A stretch of 64,000 nt of DNA from Amycolatopsis sp. NBC_01480 (GCF_036227205.1 NZ_CP109442.1:5394001-5458000), one strand, 5' to 3'; shown: positions 36,324 to 45,180, numbered from the stretch's first letter. Made by a program: numbers and translations. Notes: generated from the sequence alone by a model not told the origin.

Positions 36324-36890
36324 ATGCGCACGATGGTGGCCCGATCGCTGATTTCCGGCTCGTTGCTCGGCGTGGCCCTGACGCTCACCGCTTGCGGTAG
36401 CGGGGGCATCTCGGCAGGCCAGCTGCCGGGGAGCGCAGTCTCTACCCCGGCCGCGCCGACCGCAACGCCTTCGGCGCCGGCGACCACACCGTCGTCGCAG
36501 ACGGTGCCGGACGCGCAGACGGGGCAGACGGGTCAGACCGCGAAGCCGCAGGCCCGCGCGCCCAAGCCCGCGAGCTCCGCCGCGGGCAAACGGGACGGCT
36601 CCGGCCCGGCGCCGCGGGGCGGGCTCGGCAAGACGGTCGACTGCGGCCCGATCGACGGCCCCACCGGGAAGATCGACGTGGTGGCCGAGGCCATGCCGGC
36701 CGGCACGGTCGGCTGCACCGAAGCGATCGACGTGCTGTCGGACTACCTGGCGCAGGCACCCACCAAGGCCGAGGGCACCGCGCACGTCCTGACCGTCGAC
36801 GGCTGGCAGTGCGCTTACGACGGCGGCACGGCCGGCAGCGGGATGATCGGCTGCGGCGGCAAGGGCCTTTCGTTCCACGGCCAGCCCTGA
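36324..36890 (+). CDS. Secreted lipoprotein of unknown function
   Basis: 188 residues; AGGAGGG lies nine bases before the ATG. Signal peptide ending in the lipobox LTLTAC near residue 24, a 70-residue Pro/Ala/Thr/Ser linker, then a compact domain from about 105 with four cysteines (TVDCGPID, TVGCTEAID, WQCAYD, IGCGGKG) likely forming two disulphides. The pattern resembles small actinobacterial wall lipoproteins, but I cannot name the family. Monocistronic as far as can be seen. Confidence 0.75.
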   Translation: MRTMVARSLISGSLLGVALTLTACGSGGISAGQLPGSAVSTPAAPTATPSAPATTPSSQTVPDAQTGQTGQTAKPQARAPKPASSAAGKRDGSGPAPRGGLGKTVDCGPIDGPTGKIDVVAEAMPAGTVGCTEAIDVLSDYLAQAPTKAEGTAHVLTVDGWQCAYDGGTAGSGMIGCGGKGLSFHGQP

Positions 36891-36959
36891 ACGTCCCGGA
36901 ATCTCAGTGTTCCGCCCTGCCAGTAGGTAAAAACGGGTACGAACCGCCCGGATCGGCTG

Positions 36960-37284
36960 TCCGCGCCGGGCTTCCGGCTGGCAACGTCGAGGGGGCCCGG
37001 CCGCGTGAGTCTGCCGCCGCGGCGTTCGCCGCCGGTCATGTCGCCTGCGACGGCCGGACCGACTTCGTCCGCCTGCACCTCGCGGGCGGAAACCCTTGGG
37101 ACGGCAGCGACACCGCGTGCTTCGCCAACGCCGGCGCGGTCGGCGTGGACCTGTCCGGGGTCGGCCGGATCGACTCCGGCAACAACGTGGTGACCGTGTA
37201 CTGGGACGGCGGCCGGACCGACCTCGGCCGCTGGCAGGGGTCGACACGAACTTCGTGCACGCCCGCCAGGTCGTGATCTACTGA
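36960..37284 (+). pseudogene. Broken beta/gamma-crystallin-like secreted protein gene
   Basis: One frame gives FAAGHVACDGRTDF, then CFANAGAVGVDLSGVGRIDS and GNNVVTVYWDGG, then TDLGRWQG. This pattern resembles small secreted beta/gamma-crystallin-fold proteins of Streptomyces and relatives. At the GGGG run near 37238 the frame goes wrong; one extra G would restore VDTNFVHARQVVIY-stop, a normal C-terminus, read in the next frame to 37284. The 5' end also lacks a recognisable signal peptide and start. So either a decayed gene or, for the 3' part, a homopolymer sequencing error. Strong terminator follows. Confidence 0.6.
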
Positions 37285-37289
37285 TTCAC

Positions 37290-37338
37290 CGGCGAACGGC
37301 CCGGTGTCCTCGAATCCGAGGGCGCCGGGCCGTTGCCG
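37290..37338. terminator. Bidirectional terminator
   Basis: A long hairpin with arms AACGGCCCGG (37295-37304) and CCGGGCCGTT (37325-37334), plus inner pairing of CCTCG with CGAGG, lies between the crystallin-like pseudogene and the convergent DUF3455 gene. Confidence 0.85.
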
Positions 37339-37343
37339 TCAGG

Positions 37344-37916
37344 TCAGTTCGCGGCCCAGAAGGCGTAGTCCGCGGTGTACGGCGTGGCGGTCTGGTCGCC
37401 CGCGGCGCAGGCGCCCTTCGGGGCCAGGCCGCCCTTGGTGTTGAGGCGCTGCACGAAGGTGACGTTCGCGAACAGGCCCTTGCCGCTGGTCGTGTCCGCC
37501 TTGAGCAGCAGCTCCGGGACAGCGTCCGGGTGCTGCACGGCCGCGCCCGGCACCGCCGTCGCCGCCACCGTGCTGCCGTCCACTGTGGACGTCCACACCG
37601 GTCCCTTGCTGTGCAGCGCGATCGGCTTGCCGCCGTCGGAGATGATCGCGGCGGGCTGGACCAGGGTCCACGCGCCGTTGGTGCAGCCGTAGATCTGCAC
37701 GCCGCGGCCCTGGTAGGTGCCGATGTGCCTCGCTGCGCCGGGCACCTTGACCGCCGCGGGCACCTCGACGATCTCGGGCTGCCCACCCGCCGTCTGGGCC
37801 ACCGGCTTGACCCCGGCCCCGGCCGCCGTCGCGCCGCCGCCGGTCGACGCGCACGCCGTCGCGCCGCCGAGCAGAACCATCGAGCCCACGGCCAGTGCCA
37901 TCGAAATCCGCTTCAT
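37344..37916 (-). CDS. DUF3455 secreted protein
   Basis: 190 residues from ATG 37916; GGCGGGG upstream supports this start. Signal peptide with a possible lipobox (GGATAC), then a DUF3455-type domain: GTYQGRGVQIYGCTNGAWTL, ALHSKGPVWTSTVDGSTV, LLLKADTTSGKGLFANVTFVQRLNTKGG and the closing TADYAFW. The family occurs in bacteria and fungi as an exported protein of unknown function. Monocistronic, bounded by hairpin terminators on both sides. Confidence 0.85.
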   Translation of the reverse strand: MKRISMALAVGSMVLLGGATACASTGGGATAAGAGVKPVAQTAGGQPEIVEVPAAVKVPGAARHIGTYQGRGVQIYGCTNGAWTLVQPAAIISDGGKPIALHSKGPVWTSTVDGSTVAATAVPGAAVQHPDAVPELLLKADTTSGKGLFANVTFVQRLNTKGGLAPKGACAAGDQTATPYTADYAFWAAN

Positions 37917-37948
37917 CGTCCCCGCCTCACCCGGGCCCGCCTCCACCA

Positions 37949-37982
37949 GGCGGGCGCTCGTGAGCAAACACGGGCGCCCGCC
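37949..37982 (-). terminator. Terminator of the anmK-symporter operon
   Basis: GGCGGGCGC (37949-37957) and GCGCCCGCC (37974-37982), perfect 9-bp arms with a 16-base loop, 46 bases beyond the symporter stop on the minus strand. Confidence 0.65.
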
Positions 37983-38027
37983 CCGGAACGGTTCACCGGA
38001 GGAGCGGATTTCTTTTCGCGACGGCTC

Positions 38028-39599
38028 TCAGGCCGAGACTTCCTCCTGCGGCGGGGCGTCCACCTCGGTCGCGCGCGGGTCGGCCCCGCGGTGGCGCAGC
38101 GCGAGCAGCCCGCCGACGATCATCGAGATCAGCACGCCGACAAACGTGTACCAGTAGGTGGCGAGCGGCACGAGCGTCTTCGTCGCCGCGCCGAACTGGA
38201 TGTGCACCGCCGTGGTGGCCTTGTCGAACTTGACGAACAGGATCAGGAACGCCATGCCGACCACCGAGCAGGCGAACGCGACCACCGCGTCGGACTGCCG
38301 GGCCTTCTTGACCACCAGGCCGAGGAAGAACGAGCCGAGCAGCGCGCCGTAGGTGTACCCGACGATGCCGAGGCCCTGCTGGATCACCGGGTCCTTCGAG
38401 TTGGTGAACAACGAGGCGAAGATCGCGAACACCACGGCCCAGATCAGTGTCCACATGCGACCGTGGCGCAGCAGCCTCGAGTCCTCCACCGTGCGCTTGG
38501 TGAAGCGCTGGTAAAGGTCGGCGATGGTCGAGGTGGACAGCGCGTTCAGCGCCGAGGCCAGCGCGCCCATGGTGGACGCGAGGATGCCGGCGATCAGCAG
38601 CCCGGCCAGACCGACCGGCAGGTCGTTGACGATGAAGTTGGAGAACACGTCGTCGCCGGACATCTTCCCGGCCGCGACGGCGGTGGCGGTGGCGCCGGTC
38701 TTGCCGCCCGTGTACACCCACAGCATCGCGCCGACCACCAGGAACAGCGCGAACTGGATGAACACCACGATCGACGAGCCGATCAGCGCGCGCTGGCCGT
38801 CGCGCAGGCTCTTGGTCGACAGCAGCCGTCCGACGATCAGCTGGTCCGCGCCGTGTGAGGCCATCGAAAGGAAGGCACCGCCGACCACGGCGCCGATGAA
38901 CGCGTACGGGCTGGTGATGATGTTCGACGCGAAGTCGGTGAGCTGGAAGCGGCCCTGGCCCGAGGCGATCGAGGTCCAGCCTTCCGGCAGCTTCGTGGAC
39001 AGGAAGATGACCGCGCCGATCGCGCCGAGGATGTAGAGCGACCACTGGATCACGTCGACCCAGATCACCGACTTGATGCCGCCGACGAACGCGTAGATCA
39101 GGGTCAGCGCGGTCAGCAGCACCACGATGTGCCAGTAGGCGGTGTGGATGCCGTAGTGGTCGAGGATCGCCTTGATCGGGATGGCGCCGGCGAACAGCCG
39201 CAGGCCCTCGGCCAGCAGCCGGGTCACCACGAACGTCACCGACGCGGTGCCCTGCAGCCCGCGCCCGAAGCGGCGGCCGAGGAACTCGTACGCGCTGACG
39301 TAGTTGCCCTTGAAGTAGCGCGGCAGCAGCACGAACGCCGCGACCAGCCGGCCCAGGATGTAGCCGAAGGCCACCTCCAGGAACAGGAACGCGCTGCCGA
39401 AGACCAGGCCGGGCGTGGAGATGACGGTGAGCGTGGACGTCTCGGTCGCCACCACCGAGAGCGTCACCGCCCACCAGGGCATGCTGCGCTCACCGACGAA
39501 GTAGTCGTTCGCGGACTTCTGCCTGCGCCCGACCAGCACGCCGATGATCGGCATCGCCGCCAGGTACACGATGACGATCACCAGATCGACTGGGTTCAT
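38028..39599 (-). CDS. Sodium:solute symporter (SSS family)
   Basis: 523 residues with about 13 membrane helices. SSS features: the N-terminal DLVIVIVYLAAMPIIGVLVG helix, YFVGERSMPWWAVTLSVVATETSTLTVISTPG around the Na+ site, and VTFVVTRLLAEGLRLFAGA. A charged C-terminal tail (QEEVSA) follows. It starts 9 bases after the anmK stop, so both are on one transcript; import of anhydro-MurNAc, MurNAc or a related sugar acid is plausible. Family clear, substrate inferred. Confidence 0.88.
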   Translation of the reverse strand: MNPVDLVIVIVYLAAMPIIGVLVGRRQKSANDYFVGERSMPWWAVTLSVVATETSTLTVISTPGLVFGSAFLFLEVAFGYILGRLVAAFVLLPRYFKGNYVSAYEFLGRRFGRGLQGTASVTFVVTRLLAEGLRLFAGAIPIKAILDHYGIHTAYWHIVVLLTALTLIYAFVGGIKSVIWVDVIQWSLYILGAIGAVIFLSTKLPEGWTSIASGQGRFQLTDFASNIITSPYAFIGAVVGGAFLSMASHGADQLIVGRLLSTKSLRDGQRALIGSSIVVFIQFALFLVVGAMLWVYTGGKTGATATAVAAGKMSGDDVFSNFIVNDLPVGLAGLLIAGILASTMGALASALNALSTSTIADLYQRFTKRTVEDSRLLRHGRMWTLIWAVVFAIFASLFTNSKDPVIQQGLGIVGYTYGALLGSFFLGLVVKKARQSDAVVAFACSVVGMAFLILFVKFDKATTAVHIQFGAATKTLVPLATYWYTFVGVLISMIVGGLLALRHRGADPRATEVDAPPQEEVSA

Positions 39600-39608
39600 G
39601 GAGTTCTC

Positions 39609-40826
39609 CTACCGTCCTGCGCCGACTTCCGCGACCCTTAGCCGGGTCACGGTGCCCCCCAGTGGGGCCGGAAGGTCGAGTGGCCCGGCGCCGGGCGTCA
39701 GCGCGCCGAGCAGCCGCGGCCCGCGCGCGCCCGTGGCGGACGGCAGCGTGGCCGGGACGCCGCACCAGCCCAGCCAGCCGAGCAGCGCCGTCAGATAAGC
39801 CTCTTTGCCCGCGCCCGGCAGGCCGAGGTCGTCGCTGGTCCGCAGGGCGACGCCGGGCAGGTGCCGGGCCAGCGCCGCCATCACCGCGGGATTCGCGACC
39901 CCGCCGCCGGACGCGACAACCGTGGCGGCGCCGTGCCGACGGCATTCCGCGGCGACGGTGACGGCCGTCAGTTCGGTGAGGGTGGCGAGCAGGTCTTCGG
40001 CGGACAGCGGCGGCAGGCCGTCGAGCGCCGCGTCGAGGTAACCGCTGTGGAAGTGCTCCTTGCCCGTGGATTTCGGTGCTGCGGCGGCAAAGTAGGGGTC
40101 GGCGAGGAGCCGGTCGAGCAGGTCCGGGCGGACGGTGCCGGCTAGGGCGAGGCGGCCGTCGAGGTCCGCGTGCTGCGCCCCCTTGGTGACGCGGGCGGCG
40201 GCGACGTCCAGCAAAGCGTTGGCCGGGCCGGTGTCGTAGGCGAGCACGTCGGTGTCGGTCTCGCTGACGACGGTGATGTTCGCGATCCCGCCGAGGTTCA
40301 GCGCGGCGACCGGGCGGCCGGTCTCCTCGGCGAGCCCGCGCAGCCACAGCGCGTCGAGCGTGCTCGCCAGCGGAGCGCCCTGTCCGCCCGCGGTGATGTC
40401 GCGGATGCGCAGGTCCGCGAGCACCGGGACGCCGGTCCGCTCCGCGATCCACGCGGGCTGGCCGAGCTGCAGCGTGCCGAGGGCGACGCCGCCGGAAACC
40501 CAGTGGTAGACGGTCTGGCCGAGCGAGGCGATGACGTCCACCGGCCCGTAGCGCTTGATGCCCTGGCTCGCGGCTTCGGCGAAGGCCTGCCCGACCAGCG
40601 TGTCGAGGATGGTCAGCTGTTCGGCGCTGCTCGGCTGCGGCGGAAGGGCTTTGAGCAGGCCCTCGCGCAATTCGTCGGCGTAGGGGACGTCGAGTTCGCC
40701 GAGCGGGGTGAGCACCACGGTGCCGCCGTCGGCGCGCAGGTCCGCCACGGCCACGTCGATGCCGTCGACCGAGGTCCCGGACAGCAGCCCGAGAACCCGG
40801 AACCGGTGGCCGGCGCGCGTAGTCAT
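39609..40826 (-). CDS. anmK: Anhydro-N-acetylmuramic acid kinase
   Basis: 405 residues from the ATG at 40826 (TTRAGHRFRVLGLLSGTSVDG). AnmK opens the 1,6-anhydro ring of anhydro-MurNAc while phosphorylating it, returning wall fragments to metabolism. Family marks: LSGTSVDGIDVAV at the N-terminus, VIASLGQTVYHW, DLRIRDITAGGQGAPLA, LNLGGIANITV and DTGPANALLD, then the ATP-site ASGGGVANPAVM. Divergent from ftsY across 150 bases. Confidence 0.93.
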   Translation of the reverse strand: MTTRAGHRFRVLGLLSGTSVDGIDVAVADLRADGGTVVLTPLGELDVPYADELREGLLKALPPQPSSAEQLTILDTLVGQAFAEAASQGIKRYGPVDVIASLGQTVYHWVSGGVALGTLQLGQPAWIAERTGVPVLADLRIRDITAGGQGAPLASTLDALWLRGLAEETGRPVAALNLGGIANITVVSETDTDVLAYDTGPANALLDVAAARVTKGAQHADLDGRLALAGTVRPDLLDRLLADPYFAAAAPKSTGKEHFHSGYLDAALDGLPPLSAEDLLATLTELTAVTVAAECRRHGAATVVASGGGVANPAVMAALARHLPGVALRTSDDLGLPGAGKEAYLTALLGWLGWCGVPATLPSATGARGPRLLGALTPGAGPLDLPAPLGGTVTRLRVAEVGAGR

Positions 40827-40976
40827 CCGGAGTGGTCTAGCCAAGCCGTCCCGGCGGCGCAAGCCGGGCGGTGAAGTCTTGGCCGAATCGGAACTCAGCC
40901 GGTGATCCCTTGGCCTGATGGGCGCCCCGGGTCGGGGTACCCGGTGCGGCGGCGGGGCGGATGAAAGGATGGAGGC

Positions 40977-42281
40977 GTGTCTAGCACCTGGTTCTGGATT
41001 GTTGTCGTCGCCGTCGTCGTCCTGGTCGCCGTGCTGGTGTCCGGGCTGCTCATCGCCCGCCGGCGGCGGATCAGCCTGGACAAGGCCCGCGAGGTCGAGG
41101 CGAAGCCGAAGCGCGGCAGCTACACCGCGTCCGGCGGCATCACGCTGGCCCCGGGCGGTGAGGCCGAGGCGGAAGCCGCCGAGCCGCCCGCGCATCCGGT
41201 CGAGGACCGGCCGGAGGTCGACGGCCAGCCCGCGGTGGGCGACGACGCCGCCGTGCCCCGCGACTCCGGCCAGCGCACGGTGCGCGACGTCAAGCTGCCC
41301 GAGCCCGAGGTGGCCGAGGAAGCCCCGGCCGAAGAGATCGACGAGATCGATCCCGCCACCGGACGGCTGGAGCGGCTGCGCGGGCGGCTGTCGAAGTCGC
41401 GCTCGGTGTTCGGGCAGAGCCTGCTGGGCCTGCTCGGCGCGGGTGACCTCGACGAGGACTCCTGGCAGGACGTCGAGGACACGCTGCTGGTCGCCGACCT
41501 CGGCGCGGCCACGACCGACCAGATCGTGTTGCGCCTGCGCGACGAGCTGAGCCGCAAGGCCGTGCGCTCGTCCGCCGAGGCGCGCGCGGTGCTGCACGAG
41601 GTGCTGACCGCCGCCCTGTCGACCGACGGCCACCGCGCCGTCCGCGCCCTGCCGCACCAGGTGGACGGGCAGAAGCAGCCCGCCGTGGTGCTGGTCGCCG
41701 GGGTCAACGGCACCGGCAAGACCACCACCACCGGCAAGCTCGCGCGGGTGCTCGTGGCGCAGGGCAGCACAGTCGTGCTCGGCGCGGCGGACACCTTCCG
41801 CGCCGCTGCCGCCGACCAGCTCCAGACCTGGGGCGAGCGGGTGGGCGCGACCGTGGTGCGTGGCAAGGAGGGCGCGGACCCGGCGGCGGTCGCGTTCGAC
41901 GCCGTCAAGCGCGGCATCGAGGACGGCGTGGACGCGGTGCTCGTGGACACCGCCGGCCGGCTGCACACCAAGACCGGCCTGATGGACGAGCTGGGCAAGG
42001 TCAAGCGGGTCGTCGAGAAGCAGGCGAAGGTCGACGAGGTGCTGCTGGTCCTCGACGCGACCACCGGCCAGAACGGCCTCGCGCAGGCGCGGGTGTTCGC
42101 CGAGGTCGTCGACGTCACCGGCATCGTGCTGACCAAGCTCGACGGCACTGCGAAGGGCGGCATCGTCTTCCAGGTCCAGCGCGAGCTGGGCGTGCCGGTC
42201 AAGCTCGTCGGCCTCGGCGAGGGCCCGGACGACCTGGCGCCGTTCGAGCCGGGTGCCTTCGTCGACGCGTTGCTGGGCTGA
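40977..42281 (+). CDS. ftsY: Signal recognition particle receptor FtsY
   Basis: 434 residues from GTG 40977. N-terminal membrane helix (FWIVVVAVVVLVAVLVSGLL) as in other actinobacteria, an acidic linker to about 125, the N domain, then the GTPase G domain: G1 GVNGTGKTTTTGKLA, DTFRAAAADQLQ, G3 VDTAGRL, G4 TKLDGTAKGG, and the closing GLGEGPDDLAPF. Docks SRP-ribosome complexes at the membrane. Usually next to smc; here the 32660-40830 block separates them. Confidence 0.97.
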   Translation: MSSTWFWIVVVAVVVLVAVLVSGLLIARRRRISLDKAREVEAKPKRGSYTASGGITLAPGGEAEAEAAEPPAHPVEDRPEVDGQPAVGDDAAVPRDSGQRTVRDVKLPEPEVAEEAPAEEIDEIDPATGRLERLRGRLSKSRSVFGQSLLGLLGAGDLDEDSWQDVEDTLLVADLGAATTDQIVLRLRDELSRKAVRSSAEARAVLHEVLTAALSTDGHRAVRALPHQVDGQKQPAVVLVAGVNGTGKTTTTGKLARVLVAQGSTVVLGAADTFRAAAADQLQTWGERVGATVVRGKEGADPAAVAFDAVKRGIEDGVDAVLVDTAGRLHTKTGLMDELGKVKRVVEKQAKVDEVLLVLDATTGQNGLAQARVFAEVVDVTGIVLTKLDGTAKGGIVFQVQRELGVPVKLVGLGEGPDDLAPFEPGAFVDALLG

Positions 42282-42290
42282 TCCGCCCGG

Positions 42291-42318
42291 ATCACCCGCG
42301 TTCCCCCAGATGGGTGAT
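42291..42318 (+). terminator. Weak hairpin after ftsY
   Basis: ATCACCC (42291-42297) with GGGTGAT (42312-42318), 14-base loop, 9 bases after the ftsY stop. Could be a terminator or an operator of the T7SS-type operon that follows 87 bases later. Confidence 0.4.
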
Positions 42319-42404
42319 TAAGCCGCGATCGGGACAGATCGTCCGGATCTCTCTGCCACGGTGGCCTCGTCGTCAAGCCTTGACATCGAGGGGGCCGAGA
42401 GGTC

Positions 42405-43244
42405 ATGACAGGTGGTTTCGGGGCGGTGCCGGAGGAGCTCTACCGGACCGCGAACCGCATCGGTGACGTCGTCGGCAGCGCCGGCAGCATGCTGTGGCAG
42501 GGCCCGAGCGGTGACTACGGCCATCCCGGCGTGCAGACCGGCTGGGGCAGTTTCATCGAGGATGTCAAAGCAGAGGTGGGAAAACTCGCCAAGAAGGCCG
42601 AAGGCCACGGCGAGGACCTGCGCACGGCCGCGGTCAAGTACGCGGATTCCGACAGCGCGGCCAGTGAGGCGCTGGGCAAGCTCGGCGGCGGCCTGCTCGG
42701 CGGGCTCGAGGGCGCGCCCGGCGGCGGCATCACCGGTGGGATCGGCGGCGTCCTGGGCGGCGGGGAGCTCGGCATCGGCCTGAGCCCGATAGGCGGGAAG
42801 CTCGGCAGCGGCCTGGACCCGCTCGGCGTGGCCGGCGGCGAGATCGGCAGTGGCCTGGACCCGTTCGGCGAGTCCGATGGCAAGGTCGGCAGCGGTCTGG
42901 ACCCGCACAGCGAAGTCGGCGGGGGAGCGGGCGGCGAGGCGGGCAGCAGGCTCGGCCCGCTCGGCGGCGAGGCCCGGATCGGCAGCGGCCTGGAAGGCGT
43001 GCCCGGCGGCGGGTTCGCCGGAGGCCTGACGCCCTCGCAGCTGAACGAGCGCCTGGGCGGCGACGGCGGCGGGCTGCACGACGAGGTGCCCGGCGGCGGC
43101 TGGGCCGGCGGCGCGACCGGCAAGATCAGCGGCTCGCTCGAAGACGGCCCCACGGGCGTGATGAGCCCGGAGCGTTCGCGGGAGCTGTTCCCCGGATCGT
43201 CCGGCGGCACTACCGGCAGCGACGGTGAAGGACCGGTCTACTGA
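42405..43244 (+). CDS. WxG-type T7SS protein with 14-residue GSGLDP repeats
   Basis: 279 residues. N-terminal about 90 residues are helical, with W31-Q32-G33 (SMLWQGPSG) and a second helix, a WxG100-like hairpin of the ESX substrate superfamily. From 95 on it is Gly-rich: GSGLDP recurs at 134, 148 and 162 in exact 14-residue units, with degenerate copies on both sides (GIGLSP at 123, GSGLEG at 193). No known domain in the tail. GAGAGG precedes the ATG. First gene of an operon whose next product is a larger T7SS-type protein. Confidence 0.75.
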   Translation: MTGGFGAVPEELYRTANRIGDVVGSAGSMLWQGPSGDYGHPGVQTGWGSFIEDVKAEVGKLAKKAEGHGEDLRTAAVKYADSDSAASEALGKLGGGLLGGLEGAPGGGITGGIGGVLGGGELGIGLSPIGGKLGSGLDPLGVAGGEIGSGLDPFGESDGKVGSGLDPHSEVGGGAGGEAGSRLGPLGGEARIGSGLEGVPGGGFAGGLTPSQLNERLGGDGGGLHDEVPGGGWAGGATGKISGSLEDGPTGVMSPERSRELFPGSSGGTTGSDGEGPVY

Positions 43245-44650
43245 TGGCAGCGGAGCTGGGACAGACCACCGACCCCAAGGCCCTGATCCCCGGTGAGCCG
43301 CAGCTCATCTCGGGTGACCTCAAGGAGCTGGTCGGCAACATCCAGAAGATGGCGGGCATCTCCGAAGGCCTGGGCGGCATCGACCCGCAGCAGTGGGTGG
43401 GCGAGAGCGGGGACAAGTTCCGCCAGGTGTTCGGCCAGGAGCCGAAGAACTGGACCGAGACCATCGGCGTGCTCGGCAAGGGCGCTTCCGCGCTCGCGGA
43501 CTACGGCGACGCGCTCAACTGGGGCCAGTCCGAGGCACAGCGCGCGATCGAGGTGTTCACGAAGGCGCAGGCGGCTTCGCGGGCCGCGGCCGCGCAGTAC
43601 AACACCCAGGCGCAGCAGGCCGCGTCGACCGGGCAGCCGCTGGCGCCGTTCACCGATCCCGCCGCCGGCGCGACCCAGGAGGCGCAGCAGATCCTGGAGA
43701 GCGCGCGCGGCAAGCTCGAACAGGTCGGCGGCGCCGTCGCGGAAGCGCTGGGGTTCAAGAAGAACGACGACGGCAGCTACAGCAAGGACATCGGCGAGGG
43801 CAAGGAGTTCGGCGCCGACGCCCGCAAGAAGCAGAAGAAGTGGGACCCGGAGAAGAAGGAATGGGTCGAAGAGGACCCCGGCGGCTGGCAGAACGGCAAG
43901 GGCGGCAAGAGCTACCAGGGCAAGTGGGGCACCGAGCAGTCCGGCGGGATGGCCATCGACAAGATCGGCCCCCTGCTGGAGAAGCTCGGCATCGACACGT
44001 CTGAATCGACGGTGTCGGCGTCCGCGGACGTCTCCCTGCTCCACGGCTCGCTCGACGGCAAGTTCGGCGACGGCACCTTCGGCGGCAGCGGGAAGATCGA
44101 GGGCTCGGTCCTCGGCGCCGGGGCCGAAGCGCACGCCGGGGCGAGCGTGCTCGGCGTGACCGCCGGGGCGTCGGCCGAGGCCTACCTGGCCAAGGGAAGC
44201 GCCGAAGGCGAGGTGCACCTCGGTGACCACGCGAACGTGAAGGGCTCGGGCGAAGCGTTTGTCGGGGCCAAAGCCGAGGGTGAAGGCACGATCGGCTGGA
44301 CCGGCGCGCAGGGCAGCGCCTCGGCGTTCGCCGGCGCCCGCGTCGAGGGCGACGCCAGCGCCGAGGTCGCCGGTGTCACGGCCGGTGTGCACGGCGAGGC
44401 GTGGGCCGGGGCCGGCGCCGAGGCCAGCGGCCAGGTCGGCATGGGCGACGACGGCAAGTTCCACCTCGGCGCCTCGGTCGGCGTCGGGCTCGGCATCGGC
44501 GGCAAGGTCGGCTTCGATGTCAGCGTCGATCCGGCGGAAGTCGTGGACACGGTGCAGGATGTGGCCGGTGACGTCGGCCACGTGGCCTCCGACGTCGGGC
44601 ACGGCATCAAGAACGCCGCGGGCTCCGTCGGCCACTTCCTCGGGTTCTGA
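43244..44650 (+). CDS. Putative T7SS-secreted protein with Ala/Gly repeat domain
   Basis: 468 residues. Residues 1-150 resemble the helical secretion-signal domain of actinobacterial T7SS polymorphic proteins, with W51-V-G (DPQQWVGESGDKFRQVF). A lysine-rich hydrophilic linker (about 165-235) follows. From about 255 to 420 is an Ala/Gly-rich region of short alternating strands (GVTAGASAEAYLAKG, GVTAGVHGEAWAGAGAEA) without aromatic clusters. The C-terminus is amphipathic (VQDVAGDVGHVASDVGHGI). No toxin active site is visible. TGATG links it to the preceding gene. An exported surface or pore-like protein is my best guess. Confidence 0.65.
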   Translation: MAAELGQTTDPKALIPGEPQLISGDLKELVGNIQKMAGISEGLGGIDPQQWVGESGDKFRQVFGQEPKNWTETIGVLGKGASALADYGDALNWGQSEAQRAIEVFTKAQAASRAAAAQYNTQAQQAASTGQPLAPFTDPAAGATQEAQQILESARGKLEQVGGAVAEALGFKKNDDGSYSKDIGEGKEFGADARKKQKKWDPEKKEWVEEDPGGWQNGKGGKSYQGKWGTEQSGGMAIDKIGPLLEKLGIDTSESTVSASADVSLLHGSLDGKFGDGTFGGSGKIEGSVLGAGAEAHAGASVLGVTAGASAEAYLAKGSAEGEVHLGDHANVKGSGEAFVGAKAEGEGTIGWTGAQGSASAFAGARVEGDASAEVAGVTAGVHGEAWAGAGAEASGQVGMGDDGKFHLGASVGVGLGIGGKVGFDVSVDPAEVVDTVQDVAGDVGHVASDVGHGIKNAAGSVGHFLGF

Positions 44651-44682
44651 CCGCCCGCCTTACCAGAAGCAGGAGCGAAACA

Positions 44683-45180
44683 GTGGCCACCACCATCCCG
44701 GTCCCGATCGAGTTCTCGCTGCCCGAGGGCTGGCGCTCGGTGCCGCCCGACGAGGTCGGCACGCCGGAGGCGGCCTTCGTGGCGCTGCACCCGGGCACTC
44801 GGCAGGACGGGTTCACCGCGAACATCTCCATCACCGGAGAGGTCCGGGCCGATGACGAAGACCTGACCGCGATCGGTGACGAAGCGGTGGAGAAGCTGCG
44901 CGCGGCCGGCGGCCAGGGCGTGCAGCTGGGGCGGCGCAACGAGGTCGGCTCGCCGGACAGCCCCGGGCTCACCCAAGCGGTGAAGCTGACGATTCCGCTG
45001 AACGGCAAGCCGGTCGACATCGTGCAGTTCCAGGTCTTCATGTCGCTGCGGGACCAGAAGGACCCGCAGCGGCGCGCGGTGCTGCACGTGGTGCTGTCCG
45101 CGTTGCTGGAGAACCAGTTCGAGCAGGTCATCGACGACTTCCAGAAGTTCCTCTCGACGATCACCCCCGAGAAGGCCTGA
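44683..45180 (+). CDS. LpqN/PsbP-like small protein
   Basis: 165 residues from GTG 44683, no signal peptide. The opening VPIEFSLPEGWRSVPPDEVGTPEAAFVALHPG and C-terminal helix FEQVIDDFQKFLSTI fit the PsbP/LpqN-like or DUF1795-type fold seen in actinobacterial T7SS loci. Cytosolic by sequence, so possibly a chaperone or immunity-like partner of the 43244-44650 product; speculative. Its stop overlaps the next start (TGATG). Confidence 0.6.
   Translation: MATTIPVPIEFSLPEGWRSVPPDEVGTPEAAFVALHPGTRQDGFTANISITGEVRADDEDLTAIGDEAVEKLRAAGGQGVQLGRRNEVGSPDSPGLTQAVKLTIPLNGKPVDIVQFQVFMSLRDQKDPQRRAVLHVVLSALLENQFEQVIDDFQKFLSTITPEKA

Noticed and set aside
40827..40976. A gene in the anmK-ftsY gap
   Set aside because: Only 150 bases with no start carrying a ribosome site; regarded as divergent promoters without recognisable boxes.
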